From the NCBI GenBank assembly GCA_943846745.1, contig OX044360.1, positions 682,001 through 746,000 on the forward strand: a stretch of 64,000 nt of DNA, given 5' to 3'. This stretch comes from Opacimonas sp002292215. GTDB lineage: Bacteria > Pseudomonadota > Gammaproteobacteria > Enterobacterales > Alteromonadaceae. Positions 36,020 through 44,419 of the stretch are shown here, one piece after another. The translations under genes were made by a program, and so were the position numbers. Positions within the stretch are counted from its first letter, which is position 1; each line of letters starts with the position of its first letter. The notes under the pieces are model-generated. The model had not been told where the DNA came from, ran no database searches, and saw nothing but the letters and a program-made list of their open reading frames with translations.

Positions 36020-37543
36020 ATGAACAATCAAATTATCACCGTCGTCGGCGGCGGAAGCGCAGGTTGGATGACGGCTAATTTATTGCATAATCAGCTGCAC
36101 CAGCACGGTTTTACGATTAGAGTGATTGAATCACCAAGTATTGGGATTATTGGTGTTGGCGAAGGGTCAACCCCGCAACTAAAAGTGTTTTTTGATATGT
36201 TAGGGATTGCAGAACAAACATGGATGCCAAGATGTGATGCAACCTTTAAACATGGCATACGTTTCAACGGATGGACTGATTTGGTTCATCCACAATATGA
36301 TCATTACTTCCATCCGTTTCCGTCTAACCAAGATCACAACAGCGGGCGCTATTTTCTACAACAAGTACATACGATGTTGGCTGGATACCCTGCGATGCCT
36401 CATCCTGATCTCTATTTTTTAACCGCGACCTTAGCTCAACAAAATAAAACACCAGCACATGAACACCCAGAATTACAGACGAATTATGGCTACCATTTTG
36501 ATTCAGCGAAACTCGGTCAATTTCTCAAAACTCATGGGACTCAACAAGGTATACAGGTCATTACTACAACGATTGATAGTATTCAACATCAAGCAAACAC
36601 CATTGTGTCTGTTACCGATGAACAAGGGCAAATATTTAACAGTGATTGGTTTTTTGATTGTACCGGCTTTGGTGGTAAATTAATTCAAGAAGCCTTGGGA
36701 ACTGACTTTATTCATTACACAGATAATTTATTTAATGACCGCGCAGTCGCTATCCCTACGAGGCGTGAGGAACAAGAACTGCCACAAACAACGGCGACAG
36801 CACTGCCCTGTGGATGGGCATGGCGTATTCCATTAACCTCGCGTATTGGTAATGGCTATGTGTATAGCAGTCAATATTGCACTGCAGATGAAGCTGAGCA
36901 TGTATTACGACAACATTTAAATATTGACGATAAGATCCCCGCGCGGCACCTCTCAATGAAAGTAGGACGTTTGGCACAGCACTGGGTTGGGAATACAATT
37001 GCCGTTGGTTTAGCGCAGGGTTTTATAGAACCTCTTGAAGCAACAGCGTTACACCTAGTTCAAGAAACAGTGACCCAATTTATTGGTGCATTTACTGCAG
37101 GTAGATTCACCACCATCTATAAAGAACAGTTTAACGACAATATTAATGCGCGGTTTGAAGGGATACGCGATTACATAGTGGCGCATTATGCGTGCAATCA
37201 ATTAACCCATGCGCGAATGTCACAGAAATACGCAAGCAGCAATTCTAGGTTTCATTTTGATGGCAAAGCAGTCACTATTGATACGCCTAGGTATTGGGAA
37301 GATTGTCGTGAGAAGGTGGTTACATCTGAAAATTTACAAGCCGTTTTGGCTTGTTGGGAGCGTGGTGGAGACTTACATCAACTGCTGGTGGATAGAAAAA
37401 TGCAGACGTATTATCCCACATTGAGTTGGTATACCTTACTTGCTGGTTATCGCCGGTTTACGCACCAACAATACCAAGATAATCTTCAAACCCAGCAGAT
37501 CCAAGCCAAGTTAGTTGAATTAACCCAGCACTTTACTTGCTAA
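36020..37543 (+). CDS. Flavin-dependent tryptophan halogenase family protein
   Basis: A protein of 507 residues. The FAD motif VVGGGSAGWMTANLL starts the protein, GVGEGSTPQL follows, and the halogenase WxWxIP motif is present (GWAWRIPL). A lysine in TFKHGIRFNGW sits where the catalytic Lys (Lys79 of PrnA) is expected. ATG 36020 is chosen over 35990, which lies inside the -10 hexamer. No flavin reductase or biosynthetic genes lie beside it, so the substrate is unknown. It shares its upstream region with the alpha-glucan operon. Many marine gammaproteobacterial members of this family sit beside glycan genes; a role in tryptophan chemistry is not certain. Confidence 0.87.
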   Translation: MNNQIITVVGGGSAGWMTANLLHNQLHQHGFTIRVIESPSIGIIGVGEGSTPQLKVFFDMLGIAEQTWMPRCDATFKHGIRFNGWTDLVHPQYDHYFHPFPSNQDHNSGRYFLQQVHTMLAGYPAMPHPDLYFLTATLAQQNKTPAHEHPELQTNYGYHFDSAKLGQFLKTHGTQQGIQVITTTIDSIQHQANTIVSVTDEQGQIFNSDWFFDCTGFGGKLIQEALGTDFIHYTDNLFNDRAVAIPTRREEQELPQTTATALPCGWAWRIPLTSRIGNGYVYSSQYCTADEAEHVLRQHLNIDDKIPARHLSMKVGRLAQHWVGNTIAVGLAQGFIEPLEATALHLVQETVTQFIGAFTAGRFTTIYKEQFNDNINARFEGIRDYIVAHYACNQLTHARMSQKYASSNSRFHFDGKAVTIDTPRYWEDCREKVVTSENLQAVLACWERGGDLHQLLVDRKMQTYYPTLSWYTLLAGYRRFTHQQYQDNLQTQQIQAKLVELTQHFTC

Positions 37544-39016
37544 TGGTAAAGTAATGATAAAGGTGGTACCGACACCTTCTGTTGATTCAACTTCTATGGT
37601 GCCTTTATGTGACTCAATGATGGAGTAAGAAATAGATAAACCTAAACCGGTGCCTTCACCCACAGGTTTGGTGGTATAAAAAGGGTCAAATAATTGATTT
37701 TGTGTGGTCGAAGACATTCCACTACCCGTATCACTCACCAAAATCTGACAACTTTTGCTTCCTAACACATATTCAATCTTGATAGAGCCGCCATCAGGCA
37801 TTGCCTGAGCCGCATTCACGAATATGTTAACAAACACTTGCTGCAGCTGACCTAGCTTACCAAAGATGTAAATGTCTTGTTCATTGAGAATATGTTGGAC
37901 GTCATGTTTATATTTTACTTCATTTTTCACGACGTTTAGTGCTGCTGAAACGATTTGCCCAATAGGCAAAGCAGAAAAATCGGTTTCACCTTGATGTGAA
38001 AACGTTTTTAATCCATTCACAATTTCAGAAATACGATCGACCCCTTCAATATTTGACGTAACAATATCATCCGTATCTTCAATGATATATTCCATATCGT
38101 ATTCTTTCACTAACCCCATATAGTGCTCATCATTAATGAGTTTTTGTTCAGCTATAAACGCTTTAGTCGCAGCCATAAACGCACTTATATATTGAATGTG
38201 ACTGGATAGAACTTCTAAATTAGAACGAATATATCCCACAGGATTATTAATTTCATGCGCAATACCCGCGGCAAGTTGGCCAAGTGAAGCCATCTTCTCT
38301 GATTGCATTAACTGAGACTTGGCACTGGATAACTGTTGGGTAATAATATTGAGATTATCTTTGGTTTCGGATATGACAGTACCGTTTTTACGCGCGATTA
38401 AAAACGTTCGCACTTGACGTTGAATAATCGTCAATGCGTCGAGTGTTTCTGATGAATTAGGTTCTTGTTTGAGTAAAAACGCGGATAATAAAACGCTACC
38501 TTCATCGATAGGCTTGCTACAATACATCATTTTTAACGTATGCGGATAAATTGCACTGTGGTTCACATCAATGATATTCCACTCTTTAGACGCCGGCTGC
38601 CGTGCTAACTGCGCGTTAATTTGTTGAATAAATACTGTATTGTTAGTCCATTGTTTATTGCGGTCACAGATAGGTGTGTAAATATCAAAAGTGGAATTAC
38701 GCTTGATTTGCACAGCACTGATCCCCCAGACCGCATGTAAAAAAGTACAAGTCAGTTCGGTTACGTTAGTAAGGAGGTTTTCGTTATTACCACTTAGCGA
38801 TAAACTACCACTGGTACTGAGTAAAAATTGCAACTCATCACGTTTTTGTTCGCTTTCTAATAACGCGTCTTTGAGCATTTGATTCGACGCGTAAATTTCT
38901 CGTGATTTTTCTGCGAGTAATTGTTCAGCCATTTGGCGTGATTTTTTCTCACGTGAAATCCTGCGCTCTAATAGCGCAATCTTGTCATTCACATTAGAAG
39001 ACGTCGAGTCACTCAA
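37520..39016 (-). CDS. Sensor histidine kinase (orphan, cytoplasmic)
   Basis: A 498-residue kinase without obvious membrane segments. An N-terminal coiled coil (residues about 10-65, KIALLERRISREKKSRQMAEQ in part) leads to a GAF-like sensor region (about 75-215). The phosphoacceptor His254 is in LAAGIAHEINNPVG; the catalytic domain has FVNIFVNAAQAM (N box), DTGSGM (G1), FDPFYTTK (F box) and GTGLGLSIS (G2). It has no adjacent response regulator. It overlaps the convergent halogenase gene by 24 bases, so the two genes share a 3' boundary without a terminator. Confidence 0.9.
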   Translation of the reverse strand: MSDSTSSNVNDKIALLERRISREKKSRQMAEQLLAEKSREIYASNQMLKDALLESEQKRDELQFLLSTSGSLSLSGNNENLLTNVTELTCTFLHAVWGISAVQIKRNSTFDIYTPICDRNKQWTNNTVFIQQINAQLARQPASKEWNIIDVNHSAIYPHTLKMMYCSKPIDEGSVLLSAFLLKQEPNSSETLDALTIIQRQVRTFLIARKNGTVISETKDNLNIITQQLSSAKSQLMQSEKMASLGQLAAGIAHEINNPVGYIRSNLEVLSSHIQYISAFMAATKAFIAEQKLINDEHYMGLVKEYDMEYIIEDTDDIVTSNIEGVDRISEIVNGLKTFSHQGETDFSALPIGQIVSAALNVVKNEVKYKHDVQHILNEQDIYIFGKLGQLQQVFVNIFVNAAQAMPDGGSIKIEYVLGSKSCQILVSDTGSGMSSTTQNQLFDPFYTTKPVGEGTGLGLSISYSIIESHKGTIEVESTEGVGTTFIITLPLASKVLG

Positions 39017-39097
39017 ATGACCAATCCTATTTCATATAGTAAATACAGCAATCATAATGCCTTTTATCGGCAATCACTTGCAAGAGTTAAATGATAA

Positions 39098-40285
39098 TTA
39101 ACCTACTTGAATCGCGACGGCGACAGCTTCTCCACCGCCAATACATAAACACGCAATTCCTTTACTTTTCCCCTGTAAGCGTAAAGCATGAATTAAAGTG
39201 ACCAAGATGCGTGCTCCCGATGCCCCTATTGGGTGACCTAACGCACACGCACCACCATGTATATTGACTTTGTCGACTGGAATTTTAAGCTCGTTTACAC
39301 ATGCCATCGTCACCATAGCGAAGGCCTCATTGATTTCAAACAAGTCTACGTCGGCGATTTGCCATTGCGTTTTTTCAAGTAACGCCTCAATTGCATAGAT
39401 AGGTGCGATCGTAAATGCTTCAGGAGTCAACGCGACACTGGCATGTGCCACGACTTCAGCCAATGGCGTTATGGCTAAAGCATCAGCTTTAGATTGTGTC
39501 ATGAGCAAAACAGCTGCCGCACCATCGGATATGGAACTGGAGTTTGCAGCAGTAATAGTGCCATCAACACTAAACGCAGGGTTTAAATGTGGGATTTTGT
39601 TAGGTTTAGCGTTAAGCGGTGATTCATCGATAGTCACCCGCTCCTCACCTTGTTTACTGGATATAATTACCGATGTAATCTCTTCTTTAAACGCACCAGA
39701 AGCGATGGCTGCTTGCGCTTTGGCTAATGACGCTAATGCAAACTCATCCATGCCCAAACGAGTCATCCCCAGCTCATCTGCTTTTGTTTGGGCAAAACAT
39801 CCCATTGCTTTGCCGTCATAGGCGTTTTCTAAACCATCAACGAACATATGGTCGAGGACTTTTCCATGCCCCATGCGTAACCCTTGGCGTCCTTTAGGCA
39901 ATATATAGGGCGCTTGGCTCATTGATTCCATCCCACCAGCAATAATGATTTGCGCACTGTTAGCATGGAGCAAGTCTGTCCCGAGCATGACGGCTTTTAA
40001 TCCTGAACCACAGACCTTATTAATCGTCAGGGCTCCAACACTGACGGGCAACCCGGCATATAATGTAGCTTGTCGAGCTGGTGCTTGCCCCATTCCCGCA
40101 GGGAGAACACATCCCATGATAACTTCATCAATCATGTCAGATGTTAGTACAGCAGCGTGTTTCTGTACCAGTGCTTTGATGACACTCGCCCCTAGCTGCG
40201 GCGCACTGACATTGGAAAACTGCCCCATAAATGAGCCAATAGACGTGCGCTGGGCAGCCACAATAACCACTTTATCTTGCATCAT
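39098..40285 (-). CDS. Acetyl-CoA C-acetyltransferase (thiolase)
   Basis: A thiolase of about 395 residues. The acyl-accepting Cys is in INKVCGSGLKAVMLG, the GGMESMS motif is next, and the C-terminal catalytic His and Cys appear in GGACALGHPIGASGARI and CLCIGGGEAVA. The ATG at 40285 has AGGA eight bases before it; the upstream TTG gives only two more residues. The enzyme would cleave acetoacetyl-CoA, or form it. It is divergent from liuR over a LiuR-type operator; with HMG-CoA lyase yielding acetoacetate and acetyl-CoA, it would finish leucine breakdown if a CoA-transferase elsewhere activates acetoacetate. Confidence 0.93.
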   Translation of the reverse strand: MMQDKVVIVAAQRTSIGSFMGQFSNVSAPQLGASVIKALVQKHAAVLTSDMIDEVIMGCVLPAGMGQAPARQATLYAGLPVSVGALTINKVCGSGLKAVMLGTDLLHANSAQIIIAGGMESMSQAPYILPKGRQGLRMGHGKVLDHMFVDGLENAYDGKAMGCFAQTKADELGMTRLGMDEFALASLAKAQAAIASGAFKEEITSVIISSKQGEERVTIDESPLNAKPNKIPHLNPAFSVDGTITAANSSSISDGAAAVLLMTQSKADALAITPLAEVVAHASVALTPEAFTIAPIYAIEALLEKTQWQIADVDLFEINEAFAMVTMACVNELKIPVDKVNIHGGACALGHPIGASGARILVTLIHALRLQGKSKGIACLCIGGGEAVAVAIQVG

Positions 40286-40335
40286 AGCCAAAATCCTTGT
40301 GCGAATAATATTTGTTATAACTTACGTAATTTTAC

Positions 40336-40351
40336 TTTACGTTAACGTCAA
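40336..40351. promoter_or_regulatory. LiuR-type operator between thiolase and liuR
   Basis: TTTACGTTAACGTCAA is palindromic at 14 of 16 positions and resembles the LiuR box described for branched-chain amino acid genes in proteobacteria. A second short palindrome, TTACGTAA, lies at 40322-40329. The MerR-family repressor encoded next to it probably controls the divergent thiolase and the liu operon from here. Confidence 0.75.
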
Positions 40352-40396
40352 CCTAATGTAAATTGAAAAGATAACAAATGTTAATAAAGTGTAACC

Positions 40397-40804
40397 ATGA
40401 TGAGCACCGTAGATGACACCATCTCAATCGGCGAATTAGCCAAAGAATTTGATATTACCGCGCGAGCGATTAGATTTTATGAAGAGCAGGGCCTCCTCCA
40501 TCCAATAAGGAACGGGCAACAACGCATTTATTACGCCAAAGATCGAATTAGATTAACGTTGATATTACGTGGTAAACGATTAGGGTTTTCATTAGCCGAA
40601 ATCAAAAATGTATTTGCACTATATGACATCAACCCTAACTCAACAGCACAGTTGGAAAAGATGCTTATATTAACTGAACAAAAACGCGCGATATTAGAAC
40701 AACAACTCACCGACATACACACTGTATTAAGTGAACTTAATGACGTCGAGATGCGATGTCGCGAAGAATTACAAGGCTTAAGTCAGTCCGTTATTGGAGA
40801 ATAA
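40397..40804 (+). CDS. liuR: LiuR, MerR-family regulator of leucine/isovalerate degradation
   Basis: A 135-residue MerR regulator. The winged HTH (SIGELAKEFDITARAIRFYEEQGLL) and the YYAKDRIRLTLILRGKRLGFSLAEIK segment match LiuR-type proteins; a dimerisation coiled coil (residues 85-130) ends the protein. It is the first gene of the liu operon, one base from liuA, and is probably autoregulated through the palindrome upstream. The ligand is expected to be a branched-chain acyl-CoA; that is family knowledge. Confidence 0.9.
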   Translation: MMSTVDDTISIGELAKEFDITARAIRFYEEQGLLHPIRNGQQRIYYAKDRIRLTLILRGKRLGFSLAEIKNVFALYDINPNSTAQLEKMLILTEQKRAILEQQLTDIHTVLSELNDVEMRCREELQGLSQSVIGE

Positions 40805-40805
40805 T

Positions 40806-41975
40806 ATGAATACGTCCTACCCGACCCTCAATTTTGGTTTAGGTGAAGATATAGATATGTTGCGTGACAGTATATATCAATTTGCTCAAGGTGAAATCGC
40901 TCCATTAGCCGCACAAGCGGATGCCGATAATCAATTTCCCAATCACTTATGGCGTAAAATGGGCGATCTCGGATTATTAGGGATCACCGTGAGTGAAGAA
41001 TTTGGTGGTGTCGATATGGGCTATCTAGCGCACACTGTCGCAATGGAAGAAATATCACGTGCCTCTGGTGGTATCGGCTTGAGTTACGGTGCTCATTCTA
41101 ATTTATGCGTAAACCAAATATTTAAAAATGGCACACCAGCTCAACGTCAAGCCTATTTACCTAAATTAGTGTCAGGTGAGCATATCGGTGCGTTGGCAAT
41201 GAGTGAGCCTAACGCCGGTTCTGATGTGGTTAGTATGAAGTTGCGTGCAGAAAAAAAAGGTGATCAGTATGTCTTAAATGGCAATAAAATGTGGATCACG
41301 AATGGCCCTGATGCGCATGTGTTTGTGATCTACGCCAAAACCGATATTACTGCAGGTTCAAAAGGCATCACTGCTTTTATTGTTGAAAAAGGCTCACCTG
41401 GTTTTAGTCAAGCACAAAAGCTCGATAAGCTTGGTATGCGCAGTTCAAACACCTGCGAACTGGTATTTGAAGATTGTGTGATCCCTGCTTGTAATATTTT
41501 AGGTGACGTTGGTGGTGGCGTAAAAATATTGATGTCAGGACTAGATTATGAACGTCTCGTGTTATCTGGCGGCCCATTAGGACTCATGCAAGCGAGCATG
41601 GATATGGTGGTGCCATATATTCACGACCGCCAGCAATTTGGCCAGTCAATTGGTCAGTTTCAACTTGTTCAAGGCAAAGTAGCAGATATGTATACTCAAA
41701 TGAATGCTGCGCGTGCGTATGTGTATACTGTTGCCAAATCATGTGATCGAGGTGAAACCACACGCAAAGATGCAGCAGGCGCCATTTTGTACGCTGCGGA
41801 ATTAGCGACTAAACTTGCGCTAGATGCGATTCAATTATTAGGTGGCAACGGCTATATTAACGAATACCCGACCGGTCGAATTTTACGCGATGCTAAGTTA
41901 TATGAAATAGGTGCAGGCACCTCAGAAATAAGACGAATGTTAATTGGGCGTGAACTATTTCAGGAATCTAAGTAA
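40806..41975 (+). CDS. liuA: Isovaleryl-CoA dehydrogenase
   Basis: A 389-residue FAD-dependent acyl-CoA dehydrogenase that oxidises isovaleryl-CoA to 3-methylcrotonyl-CoA. Hallmarks are LRDSIYQFAQGEIAP, the FAD segment GALAMSEPNAGSDVV, the WITNGPDAHVFVIYAKT stretch and the catalytic Glu in the DYERLVLSGGP region typical of isovaleryl-CoA dehydrogenase. ATG 40806 follows GGAGAATAA and is preferred to the upstream TTG 40794. It is one base after liuR and two bases before liuB. Confidence 0.96.
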   Translation: MNTSYPTLNFGLGEDIDMLRDSIYQFAQGEIAPLAAQADADNQFPNHLWRKMGDLGLLGITVSEEFGGVDMGYLAHTVAMEEISRASGGIGLSYGAHSNLCVNQIFKNGTPAQRQAYLPKLVSGEHIGALAMSEPNAGSDVVSMKLRAEKKGDQYVLNGNKMWITNGPDAHVFVIYAKTDITAGSKGITAFIVEKGSPGFSQAQKLDKLGMRSSNTCELVFEDCVIPACNILGDVGGGVKILMSGLDYERLVLSGGPLGLMQASMDMVVPYIHDRQQFGQSIGQFQLVQGKVADMYTQMNAARAYVYTVAKSCDRGETTRKDAAGAILYAAELATKLALDAIQLLGGNGYINEYPTGRILRDAKLYEIGAGTSEIRRMLIGRELFQESK

Positions 41976-41977
41976 CT

Positions 41978-43594
41978 ATGAGTCACACATCTTTTACGTC
42001 AGCAATCCAAAGTAACTCGGCACAATTTGCAGAAAATGCCGCACATATGCAACAACAAGTCGATGATTTGCGAGCGACGGTTGCTACACAAGCATTAGGG
42101 GGTACCGAATATGCTCGAGCAAAACATACCGCTAGAGGTAAATTATTAGTTAGAGATCGGATTGATGCTTTACTGGATCAAGGCTCCGCGTTTTTAGAAA
42201 TAGGTCAACTCGCAGCGCTTCATGTATATGATGAAGACGTTCCTTGCGCTGGCGTGGTTGCTGGAATTGGGTGGGTCAGTGGCACCTTATGTATGATTGT
42301 GGCAAATGACGCTACCGTTAAAGGCGGAACTTATTATCCTTTGACCGTGAAAAAACACCTACGCGCACAAACTATTGCTGCTGAAAACCATTTACCCTGT
42401 TTATATTTGGTGGACTCTGGCGGTGCAAACTTACCTCGCCAAGATGACGTATTTCCCGATAAAGAACATTTTGGGCGCATATTCTTTAATCAAGCCAACA
42501 TGTCAGCACAAAACATTCCACAAATAGCTATCGTTATGGGGTCGTGTACAGCCGGTGGTGCTTATGTACCGGCGATGGCGGATGAATCGATTATAGTCAA
42601 AGAACAAGGAACGATATTTCTCGGTGGCCCTCCATTGGTCAAAGCAGCTACGGGGGAAATTGTTAGCGCAGAAGCATTAGGTGGTGGTGATGTCCATTGT
42701 CGTACTTCTGGAGTTGTTGATCATTTAGCTAACAATGATCAGCATGCATTAAGTATTGCCCGAGAGGTGGTGTGTCAACTTAATCGCCCTAAAGCAACTT
42801 ATATAGACCGAACAGCCAGTATTTCACCACGTTATGACAGCCGTGAAATTTATGGCATTATTCCCAAAGATGCCCGGCAAACCTACGATGTACGTGAAAT
42901 TATTGCGCGAATCGTCGATGACTCCGCATTTCAAGAATTCAAAGCTTTGTATGGTACTACCCTTATTACCGGATTTGCCCGTATTGATGGGTTTATGGTA
43001 GGTATTGTCGCTAATAATGGAATTTTATTTTCAGAATCTGCCCAAAAAGGCGCACACTTTATTGAATTATGTGCACAACGAAAAATCCCATTAGTCTTTT
43101 TACAAAACATCACTGGATTTATGGTCGGTAAACAATATGAAGCCGGTGGTATCGCCAAACATGGCGCTAAAATGGTGACCGCTGTCGCTTGCGCTAAGGT
43201 ACCTAAGCTAACGGTCTTGATCGGTGGTTCGTTTGGTGCCGGTAATTATGGTATGTGTGGGCGAGCTTATGATCCGCGTTTTTTGTTTATGTGGCCCAAT
43301 GCCCGTATTTCCGTTATGGGTGGTGAACAAGCTGCGGGTGTATTAGCACAAGTCAAGGCGGACCAATTAGAGCAAGCCCAACAGCCGCCATGGAGCCCTG
43401 CCGAACAACAAGCTTTTAAGCAGCCTATTATTGACGATTATGAACATCAAGGTCATCCCTACTATGCGTCAGCGCGGTTGTGGGATGATGGAGTAATAGA
43501 CCCAGCGGATACACGGATTGTATTATCCATGAGCTTACATATCGCTTTAAATGCACCGATTGCTGATACGCAATTTGGTGTATTTCGGATGTAG
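41978..43594 (+). CDS. liuB: Methylcrotonyl-CoA carboxylase beta (carboxyltransferase) subunit
   Basis: A 538-residue carboxyltransferase. It contains the acyl-CoA binding and biotin-binding halves: LVDSGGANLPRQDDVFPDKEHFG, GSCTAGGAYVPAMADE, IFLGGPPLVKAATGE, and GGSFGAGNYGMCGRAYDPRFLFMWPN. With LiuD it carboxylates 3-methylcrotonyl-CoA to 3-methylglutaconyl-CoA. The MCC-specific start and the FLQNITGFMVG segment favour this over propionyl-CoA carboxylase. It starts two bases after liuA. Confidence 0.96.
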   Translation: MSHTSFTSAIQSNSAQFAENAAHMQQQVDDLRATVATQALGGTEYARAKHTARGKLLVRDRIDALLDQGSAFLEIGQLAALHVYDEDVPCAGVVAGIGWVSGTLCMIVANDATVKGGTYYPLTVKKHLRAQTIAAENHLPCLYLVDSGGANLPRQDDVFPDKEHFGRIFFNQANMSAQNIPQIAIVMGSCTAGGAYVPAMADESIIVKEQGTIFLGGPPLVKAATGEIVSAEALGGGDVHCRTSGVVDHLANNDQHALSIAREVVCQLNRPKATYIDRTASISPRYDSREIYGIIPKDARQTYDVREIIARIVDDSAFQEFKALYGTTLITGFARIDGFMVGIVANNGILFSESAQKGAHFIELCAQRKIPLVFLQNITGFMVGKQYEAGGIAKHGAKMVTAVACAKVPKLTVLIGGSFGAGNYGMCGRAYDPRFLFMWPNARISVMGGEQAAGVLAQVKADQLEQAQQPPWSPAEQQAFKQPIIDDYEHQGHPYYASARLWDDGVIDPADTRIVLSMSLHIALNAPIADTQFGVFRM

Positions 43595-43626
43595 ATTACA
43601 CGAATCACAATTTAGAGATAACACAC

Positions 43627-44415
43627 ATGACAGATTTAATAACATACCAAAAAGACGCACAAGGCGTGATAACGATTACGCTCAATCGCCCAGATAAGCA
43701 TAATGCGTTTAATGAAGAAATGATTGCGCAACTGATGGATGCCTTTGTCATGGCACACCGCGATAAAACAGCTAGAGTTGTGGTTTTAACCGCATCAAGT
43801 ACGTCATTTTGTGCTGGAGCAGATCTTAAATGGATGAAAAAAATGGTCGACTATGACTATGAAACTAACCATAAAGATGCGATGCAACTGGCATTGATGT
43901 TAAACCAACTTTATACCCTAAACAAACCCACCATAGCCCGAGTCAATGGCGCAGCATTTGGTGGTGCCGTTGGGTTAATCTCCTGTTGTGATGTCGCTGT
44001 AGGTACCAAACTAAGTAAGTTTTGTTTGAGTGAAGTTTTACTGGGGTTAGCACCCGCGACCATAGCTCCGTATGTCATTAAAGCGATCGGTGCACGCAAT
44101 GCTAAACGCTATATGCTTTCGGCAGAAGTCTTTTCAGCAAGACGTGCACGCCGCATTGGTTTGTTAAGTGAAGTAGTCAGCGAAGAAGATCTAGATCAGA
44201 CCGTTACTATGTTTATTCAAAAATTTCGTGCAGCCAGTCCACAAGCTTTAGCGATGACAAAACAATTAGTTGATATGTGCGATGGTCAAAATATCGACGC
44301 GACATTAATGCAAAAAACGGCTGCAACTATCGCAACTATCAGAGTTTCAGAAGAAGGCCAAGAAGGACTTAATGCGTTTTTTACCAAGCGAAAGGCCAAC
44401 TGGCAACAGGACTAA
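43627..44415 (+). CDS. liuC: Methylglutaconyl-CoA hydratase
   Basis: A 262-residue crotonase. The oxyanion hole regions are STSFCAGADLKWMK and NGAAFGGAVGLISCCD. The lysine-rich KWMKKM stretch is a common feature of LiuC-type hydratases. It would hydrate 3-methylglutaconyl-CoA to HMG-CoA. It lies between the two methylcrotonyl-CoA carboxylase subunits with short gaps (32 and 4 bases), the usual liu order. Confidence 0.93.
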   Translation: MTDLITYQKDAQGVITITLNRPDKHNAFNEEMIAQLMDAFVMAHRDKTARVVVLTASSTSFCAGADLKWMKKMVDYDYETNHKDAMQLALMLNQLYTLNKPTIARVNGAAFGGAVGLISCCDVAVGTKLSKFCLSEVLLGLAPATIAPYVIKAIGARNAKRYMLSAEVFSARRARRIGLLSEVVSEEDLDQTVTMFIQKFRAASPQALAMTKQLVDMCDGQNIDATLMQKTAATIATIRVSEEGQEGLNAFFTKRKANWQQD

Positions 44416-44419
44416 ACCA

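Noticed and set aside
44372..44419. Earlier start of liuD inside liuC
   Set aside because: The canonical ITRLLIANRGEIA start is at 44420, four bases after the liuC stop.
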